A stretch of 64,000 bases of DNA from Hypericum androsaemum (lineage: Eukaryota; Streptophyta; Magnoliopsida; Malpighiales; Hypericaceae): NCBI GenBank assembly GCA_963995505.1, contig OZ023187.1:10379176-10443175 (forward strand), given 5' to 3'. Positions within the stretch are counted from its first letter, which is position 1, and each line of letters starts with the position of its first letter. Under the pieces are notes generated by a model, which did not search any database, was not told the origin of the DNA, and saw only the letters and a list, made by a program, of their open reading frames with translations. The position numbers and the translations under genes were made by a program. Positions 10,417-21,299 of this stretch are shown one piece after another.

Positions 10417-13400
10417 ATGTCGCATGAAGGTCAAACTATGGAAAACATAGACCTTAAGTTATTAGTGGATGCCTTGGCCGGGAAGCTCGAGCGGATGGTG
10501 CAAGCTCAGATGGAGCCTTTGCAACTACGCGTGGATGCCGTGGAGAATTCTCGTGACAATCCCCATACGCGAGGCGAACTCCAAAGGCGTAGGAGAGGAG
10601 TACCTATTGGAGAATCGAGCGGAGCTGATTCTGAATCTGAAGAAGGCGTAGGCTCTACAAGGAGTCTTAGGAGAGCAAGAACAAACCGTCCACCTAGGGA
10701 GGCAAGGCCAAAGAGAGACGACAACATAGGGGGTATCAAACTGAAGATACCTTCCTTTGCTGGTCGTTCTGACCCGGAGGCATACTTAGAGTGGGAGAAG
10801 AAGATTGAGTTCGTGTTTGATTGCCACAATAGCTCCGAAGAAAAGAAGGTAAAACTTGCCATCACCGAATTCACTGATTATGCTATAACTTGGTGGGATC
10901 AACTTGTGACTAGCAGGAGGAGAAATAGAGAACGCCCTATAGCTACTTGGGAAGACATGAAAGTGGTGATGAGGAAGAGATTTGTTCCAAGTCATTACTA
11001 TAGAGAGCTGTATAAGAAGTTACAAGGAATGAGGCAAGGAAGTTTGAGTGTGGAGGAGTATTTCAAACAGATGGAGATGGCCATGATAAGAGCTGATATA
11101 GATGAAGATAGAGAAGTTACAATGGCAAGGTTCTTGAATGGACTCAATCCTGAAATTCAAGACAAAGTTGAGTTGCAACTCTATGTGGAGTTGGAGGACA
11201 TGGTGCATATGGCAACGAAAATTGAGAAGCAACTCAAGAGAGGAGAGGGGAGAACAAAAGCTACATCGAATTCTACTTGGAAGCCAAACTACCAAAAGAA
11301 GTTTGACAAGCCACAAGCAGCCAAAGTAGAGCATAAATCCGAGAGTTCTCAAGCTAATTCTCAAAGGAAAGTGGAAGTCACTCCAGCTAGGAACCGTGAC
11401 ATCAAGTGCTTTAAGTGTCAAGGAAGAGGGCACATCTCAAGTCAATGCCCTAACAAGCAAGCAATGGTGATCAAGGAGAGTGGAGAGATTGAAACTGAAG
11501 AAGAGGATTCGGAGCATGAAAGCATGCCTTCTTTGGAGGACGTATCCGAGGAAGAGTACCAAGCTGCTGAGAGGCTTACTCTTGTGTCTAGAAGAGCATT
11601 GAATGTGCAAGTAAAAGAAGAAAATGATGTGGCTCAAAGAGAAAATATTTTTCACACAAGGTGCTATGTCAAAGACAAGGTGTGTAGTGTCATCATAGAT
11701 GGAGGAAGTTGTGCTAATGTTGCAAGCACTACTATGGTGGAGAAGTTAGGGTTACTCACGGGAAAACACCCTAAGCCTTACAAACTACAATGGCTGAATG
11801 ATAGTGGAGAAGTACGAGTGATGAAGCAAGTATTGGTAGCATTCCGCATTGGCAACTATGAGGATGAAGTGTTGTGTGATGTTGTACCAATGCAAGCTGG
11901 TCACCTATTGTTAGGAAGGCCGTGGCAGTTTGATAGGAAAGTGCATCATGATGGCTACACCAACAAGTATTCACTTATACTTAAGAAGAGAGTAATCACC
12001 TTGGCACCCTTGTCACCATCACAAGTTTGTGAAGATCAACGTCAGTTGCAAAAAGAAAGTGATGAGCAAAGAGAGCGTGACAAGAAGAAAAAGAATGAGA
12101 GGAGAGAAGAAGCCGAAAAAAAGATAAGAAAAACGGCCAATGGAGAGGAAAAGATTGAGAAAACAAAAGAAGCCGGACAAACAAAAATTAAAACGGCCAA
12201 AGAGAGAAAAACCGAGAGTTGGAAAAAGAGTTACTATGTGGGAACAAATGATATTAAGCAAGCATGCTTTGAAAAGAAGCCTATGATCTTACTTCGGTAT
12301 AGAGAGGCGCATGTACCTAGTACGGTTGTGTCTCTTTTGCAGGATTACAAGGATGTCTTTCCCGACGAGCTACCACCTGGTTTGCCACCTATTCGTGGGA
12401 TTGAACATCAAATAGACTTTATCCCGGGAGCTACCATACCTAACCGTCCCGCATATAGAAGCAATCCTGAAGAGACAAAGGAGCTTGAGAAGCAAGTCAA
12501 CGAGCTGTTGGAGAAAGGGTACGTAAGAGAGAGCATGAGTCCATGTGCTGTTCCAGTCCTACTTGTGCCCAAGAAGGATAAAACATGGAGAATGTGTGTT
12601 GATTGCCGAGCAGTCAACAACATAACGGTAAAATATCGTCACCCTATCCCTCGTTTAGATGACATGTTAGATGAGTTGCATGGTTCTTGCATGTTTTCTA
12701 AGATTGATTTGAAGAGTGGTTATCATCAAATTAGGATGAAAGAAGGAGATGAGTGGAAGACTGCTTTCAAAACTAAGTATGGGTTGTATGAGTGGATGGT
12801 CATGCCATTTGGTTTGTCCAACGCACCTAGCACGTTTATGCGACTCATGAATCATGTTCTACGTCCATTCATTGGTAAATTTGTAGTTGTTTACTTTGAT
12901 GATATACTCATTTATAGCAAGAGCATGGAGGATCATCTAGAACATTTGAAATCTGTCTTAGATGCACTTAGAGAAGAACAATTGTTTGCTAACTTGAAGA
13001 AGTGCACCTTTTGTACGGATAAGCTTGTATTCTTGGGTTTTGTTGTTGGAGCTAACGGAATACAGGTTGATGAAGAAAAGATCCGAGCTATCCGTGAATG
13101 GCCAAGCCCTACAAGTGTTGCTAATGTTAGGAGCTTTCATGGACTAGCTAGTTTTTATAGGAGATTTGTGAAGGACTTTAGTAGCATAGCTGCACCCATA
13201 ACTGAAGTCATCAAGAAGAACGTGGGCTTTACTTGGGGAGAAGCTCAAGAGAAGGCTTTCCAACTACTGAAAGGGAAGTTGACTAATGCACCCTTGTTAG
13301 CTTTACCTAATTTCTCTAAGACTTTTGAAATAGAGTGTGATGCTTCTGGTGTAGGAATTGGAGCTGTCCTTATGCAAGAAGGAAGACCTATTGCATACTT

Positions 13401-15177
13401 TAGTGAGAAACTAAGTGGTGCAACCTTGAATTACCCGACCTATGACAAGGAGTTGTACGCACTAGTTCGAGCATTGGAGACATGGCAGCATTATTTGTGG
13501 CCCAAGGAGTTCGTGATTCACACTGATCATGAATCACTCAAGCACTTAAAGGGGCAACACAAGCTGAACAAGAGGCATGCACGATGGGTGGAATTCATTG
13601 AGACATTTCCTTATGTCATTCGCTACAAGCAAGGTAAGGAAAATGTAGTGGCTGATGCACTATCACGAAGGTACGCCTTGATCTCAACTCTTGATGCTAA
13701 ACTACTTGGCTTTGAACACATTAAGGAGATGTATGTTGATGATGTTGATTTTGGCGAGTTGTTTAGATCAACTGAAAGAAGTGCATTTGGTAAGTTCTTT
13801 CGTAATGAAGGTTACCTATTTCGTGAAAACAAACTTTGTGTGCCTAATTGTTCGATGCGAGAATTACTAATTCAGGAGGCACATGGAGGTGGCTTAATGG
13901 GGCATTTTGGAATTGCAAAGACCTTGGCAATGCTACAAGATCATTTCTTTTGGCCACACATGAAGAGAGACGTTGAGAGAGTTTGTGGTCGTTGCATCAC
14001 TTGCAAGCAAGCCAAGTCAAAGGTAAAACCCCATGGTTTGTACACCCCACTACCTATACCTAGTGAGCCCTGGATTGATATCTCTATGGATTTTGTGTTA
14101 GGCCTACCTAGGACTAAGCGTGGAAGAGATTCAATTTTTGTGGTAGTGGATAGGTTTTCTAAGATGGCACATTTCATTCCATGTCATAAAACTGATGATG
14201 CTTCCAACATTGCTGATTTGTTCTTTAGAGAGGTTGTTAGGTTGCATGGCATGCCTAGGACGATTATCTCTGATAGAGATGCTAAGTTCCTAAGTTACTT
14301 TTGGAAGACCTTGTGGTGCAAGTTAGGTACTAAGTTGTTGTTTTCTACTACTTGTCATCCTCAAACTGATGGTCAAACTGAAGTAGTAAATAGGACTTTG
14401 TCTACACTTTTGAGAGCACTCATTAAGCATAACATTAAGACTTGGGAAGAATGTTTGCCTCATGTTGAGTTTGCTTATAATCGTTCTGTCCATTCTGCTA
14501 CTCATTTCTCACCATTTGAGCTTGTTTATGGATTTAATCCTTTGACTCCATTGGATTTATCACCTCTACCTTCGAGTGAGCATGTTAACTTAGATGGAAA
14601 GAAGAAAGCTGAATTTGTCAAGCAGTTACATGAGAAAGCTAGAATGAACATCGAGAAGCGCACGGAGCACTATGCAAGGCAAGCAAACAAAGGAAGGCAC
14701 AAGGTTGTCTTTGAGCCGGGCGATTGGGTTTGGCTACATATGAGGAAGGAGCGTTTTCCTGTCCAAAGACGTTCAAAGTTGCTACCACGGGGAGATGGTC
14801 CATTCCAAGTGCTAGAACGCATTAATGATAATGCCTACAAGCTAGACCTTCCGGGTGAGTATAGTGTAAGTGTTTCTTTTAATGTGGCTGACTTGAGTCC
14901 GTTTGATGTAGGTGATGATTTGAGGACAAATCCTTTTCAAGAGGAGGGGACTGATGTGAGCAAGCCTACGGATGCACCAACTATCAAGCTTGTAGACTCG
15001 AAGCAAGTTCAAGTTCCAATTGGGCCAATGACAAGAGCAAGAGCTAGGAAGTTGCAATCTGATTTCAATGGACTAATGCATGAAGTTTGGGCTCAAGCAA
15101 GTTCGTGGAGGACCAAGGACGTCCAAGAAACCCAAGGGAGGCCCATGCACGTTTTGGAGGCTGAATGGGAAGCTTGA
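10417..15177 (+). CDS. Intact gag-pol polyprotein (1586 aa) of CRM-like element A
   Basis: One frame for all element proteins. Gag/capsid, residues 1-320; CCHC knuckle C331-C334-H339-C344; aspartic protease with D428 in IIDGGS; reverse transcriptase 690-870 with D764 and YFDD 826-829; RNase H with D975, E1012, D1037 and D1080; integrase zinc finger H1156, H1163, C1193, C1196; catalytic triad D1225, D1286, E1322; GPF motif about 1461. No chromodomain follows. Instead the chain runs through [11 protein letters not shown] (encoded by the polypurine tract, residues 1501-1511) into the 3' LTR and ends with a basic tail, [10 protein letters not shown] at 1536-1545. This matches the CR motif described for CRM elements, proposed to target centromeric chromatin (family knowledge). 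Compared with C, nine residues (about 631, LLNTNELEP) are missing between protease and RT, in frame. The ATG follows a conserved TTGCAG site. Confidence 0.95.
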   Translation: MSHEGQTMENIDLKLLVDALAGKLERMVQAQMEPLQLRVDAVENSRDNPHTRGELQRRRRGVPIGESSGADSESEEGVGSTRSLRRARTNRPPREARPKRDDNIGGIKLKIPSFAGRSDPEAYLEWEKKIEFVFDCHNSSEEKKVKLAITEFTDYAITWWDQLVTSRRRNRERPIATWEDMKVVMRKRFVPSHYYRELYKKLQGMRQGSLSVEEYFKQMEMAMIRADIDEDREVTMARFLNGLNPEIQDKVELQLYVELEDMVHMATKIEKQLKRGEGRTKATSNSTWKPNYQKKFDKPQAAKVEHKSESSQANSQRKVEVTPARNRDIKCFKCQGRGHISSQCPNKQAMVIKESGEIETEEEDSEHESMPSLEDVSEEEYQAAERLTLVSRRALNVQVKEENDVAQRENIFHTRCYVKDKVCSVIIDGGSCANVASTTMVEKLGLLTGKHPKPYKLQWLNDSGEVRVMKQVLVAFRIGNYEDEVLCDVVPMQAGHLLLGRPWQFDRKVHHDGYTNKYSLILKKRVITLAPLSPSQVCEDQRQLQKESDEQRERDKKKKNERREEAEKKIRKTANGEEKIEKTKEAGQTKIKTAKERKTESWKKSYYVGTNDIKQACFEKKPMILLRYREAHVPSTVVSLLQDYKDVFPDELPPGLPPIRGIEHQIDFIPGATIPNRPAYRSNPEETKELEKQVNELLEKGYVRESMSPCAVPVLLVPKKDKTWRMCVDCRAVNNITVKYRHPIPRLDDMLDELHGSCMFSKIDLKSGYHQIRMKEGDEWKTAFKTKYGLYEWMVMPFGLSNAPSTFMRLMNHVLRPFIGKFVVVYFDDILIYSKSMEDHLEHLKSVLDALREEQLFANLKKCTFCTDKLVFLGFVVGANGIQVDEEKIRAIREWPSPTSVANVRSFHGLASFYRRFVKDFSSIAAPITEVIKKNVGFTWGEAQEKAFQLLKGKLTNAPLLALPNFSKTFEIECDASGVGIGAVLMQEGRPIAYFSEKLSGATLNYPTYDKELYALVRALETWQHYLWPKEFVIHTDHESLKHLKGQHKLNKRHARWVEFIETFPYVIRYKQGKENVVADALSRRYALISTLDAKLLGFEHIKEMYVDDVDFGELFRSTERSAFGKFFRNEGYLFRENKLCVPNCSMRELLIQEAHGGGLMGHFGIAKTLAMLQDHFFWPHMKRDVERVCGRCITCKQAKSKVKPHGLYTPLPIPSEPWIDISMDFVLGLPRTKRGRDSIFVVVDRFSKMAHFIPCHKTDDASNIADLFFREVVRLHGMPRTIISDRDAKFLSYFWKTLWCKLGTKLLFSTTCHPQTDGQTEVVNRTLSTLLRALIKHNIKTWEECLPHVEFAYNRSVHSATHFSPFELVYGFNPLTPLDLSPLPSSEHVNLDGKKKAEFVKQLHEKARMNIEKRTEHYARQANKGRHKVVFEPGDWVWLHMRKERFPVQRRSKLLPRGDGPFQVLERINDNAYKLDLPGEYSVSVSFNVADLSPFDVGDDLRTNPFQEEGTDVSKPTDAPTIKLVDSKQVQVPIGPMTRARARKLQSDFNGLMHEVWAQASSWRTKDVQETQGRPMHVLEAEWEA
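14939..14950 (+). other. Polypurine tract of element A
   Basis: AAGAGGAGGGGA, two bases before the 3' LTR: primer site for plus-strand DNA. It is also coding (residues QEEG), which explains why this peptide is kept even in the short F elements. Confidence 0.85.
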
Positions 15178-15756
15178 CATGCACGAAAGCTTCTAGATGC
15201 ATGCGCACATGGAGAATCAAGAAGAATCAGCCTATTTAGGCCATGCATCTAATTGTTTTGGACGTGCAACTAGTAGCTATTCTATTAGATATTATTTGCT
15301 TATATTATTCCTTGTTTAGTTGCATAAGTTCGGCCAGAATCTCCTTAGAATAGGAAAGAGAGTTTTGGCCAGCCTTTGAATTCCTTGTAAGGAGTTAGCT
15401 TGTTTAGGAATATTTTGGTACTTTGGGAGCCTATATAAAGAGGACTCCTAGCAATAAAATGGACACACACAATTCGGAAATACTTAGCATTGGCTAGTTG
15501 AGAGTTTGATACTCGTTTGTTCTTGCTTAGGCTGGTGAGTCGTCTTGGCTAGAATTTATCCTTCACTTATCAAGCGGATATTCCATCCCCGCTTGTGGCG
15601 TGATACGACCTTAGGTCAAGGTTCAGAAGCCCTTGCAGCGGGTTGAGGTACAAATTCGTGCTTTAGTTCGTGTAAGTTCTTGTGAGTTGTGATCTGTTCC
15701 ATTCTAAAGTAACAAACGGTCCGAGTTGTGAATCTTTTCCGCGGAGATTCATATCA
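14952..15756 (+). repeat. 3' LTR of element A (805 bp)
   Basis: Begins at the third base of codon 1512; the gag-pol stop is at 15175-15177. Hairpin at 15571-15595. Followed by the GAACC duplication and the remaining leader of B. Confidence 0.95.
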
Positions 15757-15860
15757 GAACCAACAAGAACAAAAAAAATAACAAGCAACAAAACGAACCA
15801 ACAAGAACAAAAATAACAAGGATAATGAACTAAAGTAACAAGCTAAGCTCTGATACCAAC
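15757..15860 (-). other. PBS-proximal leader and PBS of element B
   Basis: Begins with the second GAACC copy, then continues the leader of B. PBS complement GCTCTGATACCA at 15847-15858, two bases from the LTR. Confidence 0.9.
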
Positions 15861-16665
15861 TGATATGAATCTCCGCGGAAAAGATTCACAACTCGGACCG
15901 TTTGTTACTTTAGAATGGAACAGATCACAACTCACAAGAACTTACACGAACTAAGGCACGAATTTGTACCTCAACCCGCTGCAAGGGCTTCTGAACCTTG
16001 ACCTAAGGACGTATCACGCCACAAGCGGGGATGGAATATCCGCTTGATAAGTGAAGGATAAATTCTAGCCAAGACGACTCACCAGCCTAAGCAAGAACAA
16101 ACGAGTTTCAAACTCTCAACTAGCCAATGCTAAGTATTTCCGAATTGTGTGTGTCCGTTTTATTGCTAGGAGTCCTCTTTATATAGGCTCCCAAAGTACC
16201 AAAATATTCCTAAACAAGCTAACTCCTTAAAAGGAATTCAAAGGCTGGCCAAAACTCTCTTTCCTATTCTAAGGAGATTCTGGCCGAACTTATGCAACTA
16301 AACAAGGAATAATATAAGCAAATAATATCTAATAGAATAGCTACTAGTTGCACGTCCAAAACAATTAGATGCATGACCTAAATAGGCTGATTCTTCTTGA
16401 TTCTCCATGTGCGCATGCATCTAGAAGCTTTCGTGCATGTCAAGCTTCCCATTCAGCCTCCAAAACGTGCATGGGCCTCCCTTGGGCTTCTTGGACGTCC
16501 TTGGTCCTCCACGCACTTGATTGAGCCCAAACTTCATGCATTAGTCCATTGAAATCAGATTGCAACTTCCTAGCTCTTGCTCTTGTCATTGGCCCAATTG
16601 GAACTTGAACTTGCTTCGAGTCTACAAGCTTGATAGTTGGTGCATCCGTAGGCTTGCTCACATCA
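15861..16665 (-). repeat. 5' LTR of element B (805 bp)
   Basis: Near-identical to 3528-4332; about three substitutions by eye. Hairpin at 16020-16044. The tail-coding U3 segment ends at the LTR edge, followed by CCTTC and Athila sequence. Confidence 0.95.
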
Positions 16666-16670
16666 CCTTC

Positions 16671-16893
16671 CACACACAAAATCCCCAAATTTTACTTAGA
16701 ACCCTCACTCTTCAATCCTTCCATTCAACCCAATCAACCACATCCTTTACCTCTACACCCATTACCCATTATATTTCCATTTCCTCCTTCACAAACATCT
16801 AAACAATTCACCAATTCCATTACCCACCACCAAAATCCCAAATTTTCACCCTTGAACCCTAATTTTGTCCCAAACTCGAAATTTTTTCATTCC
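16671..16893 (+). other. Athila spacer, right half
   Basis: Pyrimidine- and CCA-rich DNA upstream of the post-pol gene. Open in the frame of that gene only because stops are rare in this composition; no start signal is seen before 16894. Confidence 0.5.
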
Positions 16894-18081
16894 ATGGCAT
16901 TAAGGACTACAAGGACGAACAAGGGCAAGCAAGTGGCGATTCAAGGGGACGAAGCTCAACATGCACCTCCGGCGGACATGCACTTGCGTGGTATCAAGGA
17001 TCTCCGTACACATTACAAGGCACCGTTCTTCATTGCTTCTCAAGAAGAAGGTGAAAAGTTCCAATCACTCTCTACTGTTCCATGGTCTTCGGGTTCTTAT
17101 TTTGATCCTCCCTTCTTGACTGACATGAACATTAGTGATAAAATAGAAAAATATGCTACACATCTTAGTTGGTCAAAATGGATGTTCACACCTATGCCTG
17201 GAAATGAGAAGTTGATTCGTGAATTCTACACGACATTTGAGTTTGTGAACACGGAAAGAACCTGCTTTAAGTGTCGCCTTGGTGATTTTGAATGTGTTGT
17301 TGATGATGTTATGTCACATTCTTTTGGGTTTGAAAAGGGTGGTTATTCTAAGATTAAGAAGTTTAATGTGCATAAGTTTTGGAAGTCTCTCACCAGATTT
17401 ACTCCGTTTAATTCCGACAATTCTTCTAATGGCTTAATTAGGAATGGACCTTTATTACTGCTTCACAAATTTTTGTGCACTTCACTTTTTGGTAAAAAAA
17501 GTCACAACAAGGCTCAGATTCGTGATTTGTTTGTCTTGTATTGTGTGAAGACACATTTGCAATTTAACACTATAACGGTCATCTTTGATATTTTTTATCA
17601 AACAACTAAAAGAACACCAAAGAATTTACCTCTTGGGCACATGATCACTACTTTGGCATTTTTCTTTCGCAGGATTAATGCAAAAACCACCGAGTCATTA
17701 AAGCCCACAATCGCATTCTTGACAATGGATGGTATGCAAAAATCTGAGGTCGTGAGCCGACAATGTCCAATGTTTCTGGACCCAGATAGGAGACAATGCT
17801 GGAAATTGCTCATCGGAAAAGAGGGAATTTCATATGAAGATGTAAAGCGGAAAAATGTTCGGGAAGATACTCATGGTGGGAGTGAAGATGCAGGACCATC
17901 TGGTCCACTCGAATCTGATACCAATCAAAGCACCAAGATTCTAGAGGTACTGCATACCATGAATTCTTGGCACAAACAAATGGAACGGGAAATTCGGCAT
18001 CAAGGCTACTACATCCAGCAAATGGTGGAGCGATCCGGATATAACATTCCACCGCCACCACCATCTCTGGCTCAAAACTAA
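16894..18081 (+). CDS. Athila-type post-pol protein, 395 aa, function unknown
   Basis: Uninterrupted frame from ATG 16894 to TAA 18081, downstream of the integrase on the same strand. N-terminus is short and basic (MALRTTRTNKGKQ). The centre (YFDPPFLTDMN, then WSKWMFTPMPGNEKLIREFY) resembles what is annotated in plants as putative plant transposon protein or Athila env-like/ORF-1-like. The C-terminus ends in a proline run before SLAQN. I see no signal peptide and no strong membrane span, so an envelope function is not supported by the sequence. The frame can also be opened upstream to 16630, but that part lies in the LTR of B, so 16894 is chosen. It is striking that it is intact while the integrase is broken. 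Confidence 0.7.
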   Translation: MALRTTRTNKGKQVAIQGDEAQHAPPADMHLRGIKDLRTHYKAPFFIASQEEGEKFQSLSTVPWSSGSYFDPPFLTDMNISDKIEKYATHLSWSKWMFTPMPGNEKLIREFYTTFEFVNTERTCFKCRLGDFECVVDDVMSHSFGFEKGGYSKIKKFNVHKFWKSLTRFTPFNSDNSSNGLIRNGPLLLLHKFLCTSLFGKKSHNKAQIRDLFVLYCVKTHLQFNTITVIFDIFYQTTKRTPKNLPLGHMITTLAFFFRRINAKTTESLKPTIAFLTMDGMQKSEVVSRQCPMFLDPDRRQCWKLLIGKEGISYEDVKRKNVREDTHGGSEDAGPSGPLESDTNQSTKILEVLHTMNSWHKQMEREIRHQGYYIQQMVERSGYNIPPPPPSLAQN

Positions 18082-19205
18082 GGGAAGTCTCCTATCTTGA
18101 GTTTGCTATGTGTTTTTGTGATGTCTTGTTCTTCGTGTTTGATTGATGTTCATGCTTGGTTGTTAATGCGTTTGTTAGTATAGCTTAATTGTTTAGGTGT
18201 TTATGTGCTCCCTACACCTTGAGGGCAAGGTGTTCTTCAAGTGTGGGGGTGTGGTTCCACTTAGGAATCCTTTATTTGTTTAGATTTAGTTTGTCTTGTT
18301 TAGGCAATGATTTGGCATGAATTTTCAAAATTTGACCCCTTTCAAAATTCTTCAACTTGTGTTAGAAGCTTACCACACACCTAGTTAGGAAATGAACTCG
18401 AGCACAAGGCCTTAGAACTTGTAGAAACCTCACCCTCGGTTGTTTAGACTAGTGGTCTCACTATGTAGTTTAGACTAGAGGGTTGATGAGTGACCTTGTA
18501 AGAATCTTTGAGCCGAAGGAGGAGACAACCGTCTTCATTTATTTATGAGGTGCCTACATGAGTTTGGTTGATCGAGGTATCCTACTAGTACTTAACATGG
18601 TCTTGGTTGTGTGGCGTTAGTGAACGACGGGGGGCTAATCCTTTGAAATTGAGCCTAGAGCTTTAGAGCTAAGAACCTTCATATCCATTGCTTTAACCCA
18701 TTGAGCCTAGCCATTCTTTGATCATATTATATGTATACCAACTTTAAGCCTTATATTCATCATCCTCCCGACCTTTGGTCATCCGATCCGAGGACACATA
18801 AGTTTTCACTTTTTGGGGAATGATATGAATTGGGTTTAGTTGGTAGCTTAGTGTTCATATGGGTTAATTCATTGAGAATTTGGGTAATTAAGAGGCCATA
18901 CAAAGAAGCCGAGTTTTTGCCTAGAAAATGCCAAGTTTGTGTTTGTAAAAAAAAGATGAAAAAGAAAAAAAAATTGGAAAAGAAAAGAAAAAAAAGATGG
19001 AAAAGAAAAGGAAAAAGAAAAGAAAGAAAGGAAAGTGAAGATTGAATAAGGCATTATATATTGGCATAACTCGTGCTACGCGGTCTTACAAAATGGGTGA
19101 ATTTTGGGAGTATGCTTTAACTATTTATGGTGAAGATGTTTAGAATAGACGAGAGACCTAAAAGCTTTAGCAACAAGTCCTCGGATTGGGTGGTTTAACT
19201 ACTAT

Positions 19206-19252
<47 letters not shown>

Positions 19253-19715
19253 CTCACCAATACTTTAGCCCATTAAAACCCGATTGAAAGCCCCCTGTTC
19301 ACGAGCATCCACACGACTTTGAGACACTGTTGAGTAGGACGTAGGATATTTTGAAAGACATCGGTCATATACGCGAGAGATAGGAAGTTGGCTACTCACA
19401 AATTGTGAGCTAAAAATTTCTGAACCTCTGAGTGGTTAACTTTCTAGTGTCTTTTACATAGTGATAACACTTGGTTAACCCATCGAGTGGTGAGGTGTCT
19501 ACCGGTTCTTACTCTTTGTGTTTGGCTTCATGTACTAGCTAGGTCGTGGGATGGACTTTTTGAAATGAGTTTGCGATTTTGAGAGGGGAGTTAAATTGTG
19601 AATTTATCATGCCTAGTCTTGTCCTTATCATGTTTTCTTTCTTATGTGATTGTGATTGTGATTGTGTTTGTATGAGTCTTGCTTGAGGACAAGCAATGAT
19701 TCAAGTGTGGGGGTG
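18082..19715 (+). other. Athila 3' non-coding region
   Basis: About 1.6 kb without a supported gene. Holds two polypurine-like tracts of the form CAAGTGTGGGGGTG (about 18238-18252 and 19702-19715); the second abuts the LTR and should be the functional PPT. An A-rich stretch at 18947-19035 and an AT microsatellite are also present. Confidence 0.65.
19208..19249. repeat. (AT)n microsatellite
   Basis: Perfect AT dinucleotide run of about 42 bp. Confidence 0.95.
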
Positions 19716-21299
19716 TGATGAGTGTGAAAACACTCTATCATCTATGTATGTTTTAGTGTCAATTTTCCATTGTTTGTAGCATTGTTGTGTGTTATTTATC
19801 ATTGTATTTTATATATCGTGCTTTGAACGTTTTAGTATAGTTCTTGTGATTTTCATTAAGTTTCGTTCATATTTATTACTAGGAGGCTTTGTGGTGATGC
19901 GAGGAGGATATTGGTGTACTTTGGAACGTGTCAAAGGCGATTGGATCAGCCTTGAAGAATGGTGCACGATCGAGACGGCGACGACATTGGGCAGACTGAC
20001 CTCGAGTGACTCAAATGAAGATAACTTTTTCATACGAAGTTCAATGGAGACGAGTCAAGCTGTTCTAGAAAGAAGACATCTTTGGTATTCTTCAAATTCG
20101 AAGTCTAAGATGGTCAAAAATGCATATAAAGTCAAGCTTCAAATCTGAGAACTCGCCGAACCGAAATTGGCCGAAATTCATGGCCCATTTCGGGACCATT
20201 CCGGAATTTTCCATGACGTTTCATGCTGCCATTCCACCACTTCTTGGCTGGCATTCCACTACCAATCTCACCAACTTCACTCCACTACCTCCCCATTTTT
20301 GTCCTCCGTTATCTCCTCCTTTTCCTCCACTACTTCCCTTTTTCCTCCACTACTTCAACTTTCCACTTCACCACTCCATTAACCCACTCCCTCTTGACAA
20401 AAACGTGCTCATCATATAGAGGAGAGGAGGAGGAAACCGTGGCCATCTTTGGGTAGAACTTAGAGAGAAAAACATTTTCCAACCATTGTAAAAGCTAGGA
20501 GAGGAAGTGTAGAAGAGCTTGGAAGGAACTTGAAGAAGGAGCTAGGAGGAAGCTCTTGAAGACATCATTGAGCTTTCTTACACTCTATCTTTATGTTCAT
20601 GTTCTATTTACTTTGTTCAATGGATAATTTCTGTTGTTTGTTGAATATGAGTGAGTAGTTGATTTGTGGGTTAGGTGCCTTGATGGCATCTACCTAGCCT
20701 ATGGTTTTGTGGGGTTAATATGTTAAGGTTTATGAACTAGTTAATGAGTTTAATGCTTAATCTTGCTTGATCACCTTGATTATGAACTAAGTTAATTCTA
20801 ATCACCAGGAGAAGTTAGGATTAAAGGACCATTTAACTAGTTAACTAGTTGCCTATTGAAGAGGGATCTCATTAGGTGGTTAGTTTGTCCAAAGGGTGAT
20901 GGTCATAATCGGTAGTTAGTTAGATTAGTTGGCTAATTAGTCGCGGAAGCGCGGTTGGTTCAACTAAGCCTAATTAACGATCGATTTAGACTAATCAGTT
21001 GCGGGAGCATTGATTAGTTGCTTAAGAAACATCCGGACCATAACAAAAACTCAATAAACTCCATATGCCATTTGGTTATTTAGTTGTCATTGGCACCAAG
21101 CCCACTCTTTCCTTTATTGTTTACATCTTCTTGTAACTTAGTCATTGTAGTAACCAACTAGTGTTGGAATTGACAAATCCAACACTCGTAGTCTTAAACT
21201 AGTTATAGAGTCGAGTTTGTGGCCTAACACTTAGTCCTCGTGGGACGACAATCCAGTACTTACTCATTATTGCAAGAGGGGTGAAAATCCATTCTTTCA
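19716..21299 (+). repeat. Athila 3' LTR (about 1.58 kb)
   Basis: Begins TGATGAGTGTG immediately after the purine tract AAGTGTGGGGGTG. The right end is set at the CA before the minisatellite and is approximate. The closing part, with TCGTGGGACGAC and TTACTCATTATTGC, is like Athila/Tat LTR ends as remembered. No second LTR is in the window for comparison. The short frames in it (CCACTACC-rich) are not supported as genes. Confidence 0.6.

Larger units (their letters stand above)
9008..15756 (+). mobile_element. Element A: full-length, apparently intact CRM-like retrotransposon
   Basis: Plus-strand element with TSD GAACC (9003-9007 and 15757-15761), LTRs of 790 and 805 bp, PBS, leader, one uninterrupted gag-pol frame and PPT. 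The LTRs differ by a short indel near 9570 and about one substitution, so insertion is recent. It lies antisense in the leader of its close relative B. Every catalytic residue expected for protease, reverse transcriptase, RNase H and integrase is present, so it is the best candidate in the window for an autonomous copy. Confidence 0.96.
3528..16665 (-). mobile_element. Element B: CRM-like Ty3/gypsy retrotransposon, containing element A
   Basis: Minus-strand element bounded by two 805-bp LTRs and a perfect 5-bp duplication CCTTC (3523-3527 and 16666-16670). The LTRs differ by about three substitutions by eye, so it is a fairly young insertion. It carries element A in its leader, antisense. Its polyprotein is broken by a nonsense codon and a deletion of about 419 bp. 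Confidence 0.95.
2385..21299 (+). mobile_element. Athila/Tat-like Ty3/gypsy element, 5'-truncated in view, split by element B
   Basis: Two blocks, 2385-3527 and 16671-21299, become contiguous when element B and one CCTTC copy are removed. Order: integrase remnant, spacer, a 395-codon post-pol gene, about 1.6 kb of non-coding DNA with GTGTGGGGGTG tracts, then a long 3' LTR. This order (extra gene after pol, very long 3' region) is known for the Athila lineage. Everything 5' of the integrase core is missing, because L0 was inserted there. Confidence 0.75.

Noticed and set aside
10506..10874. Antisense frames inside gag-pol (here and at matching places in B, C, D)
   Set aside because: Overlapping shadows of the gag-pol frame, conserved only because gag-pol is.
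16630..16893. 88-codon upstream extension of the Athila post-pol gene
   Set aside because: Its first part lies in the 5' LTR of element B, which was inserted later.
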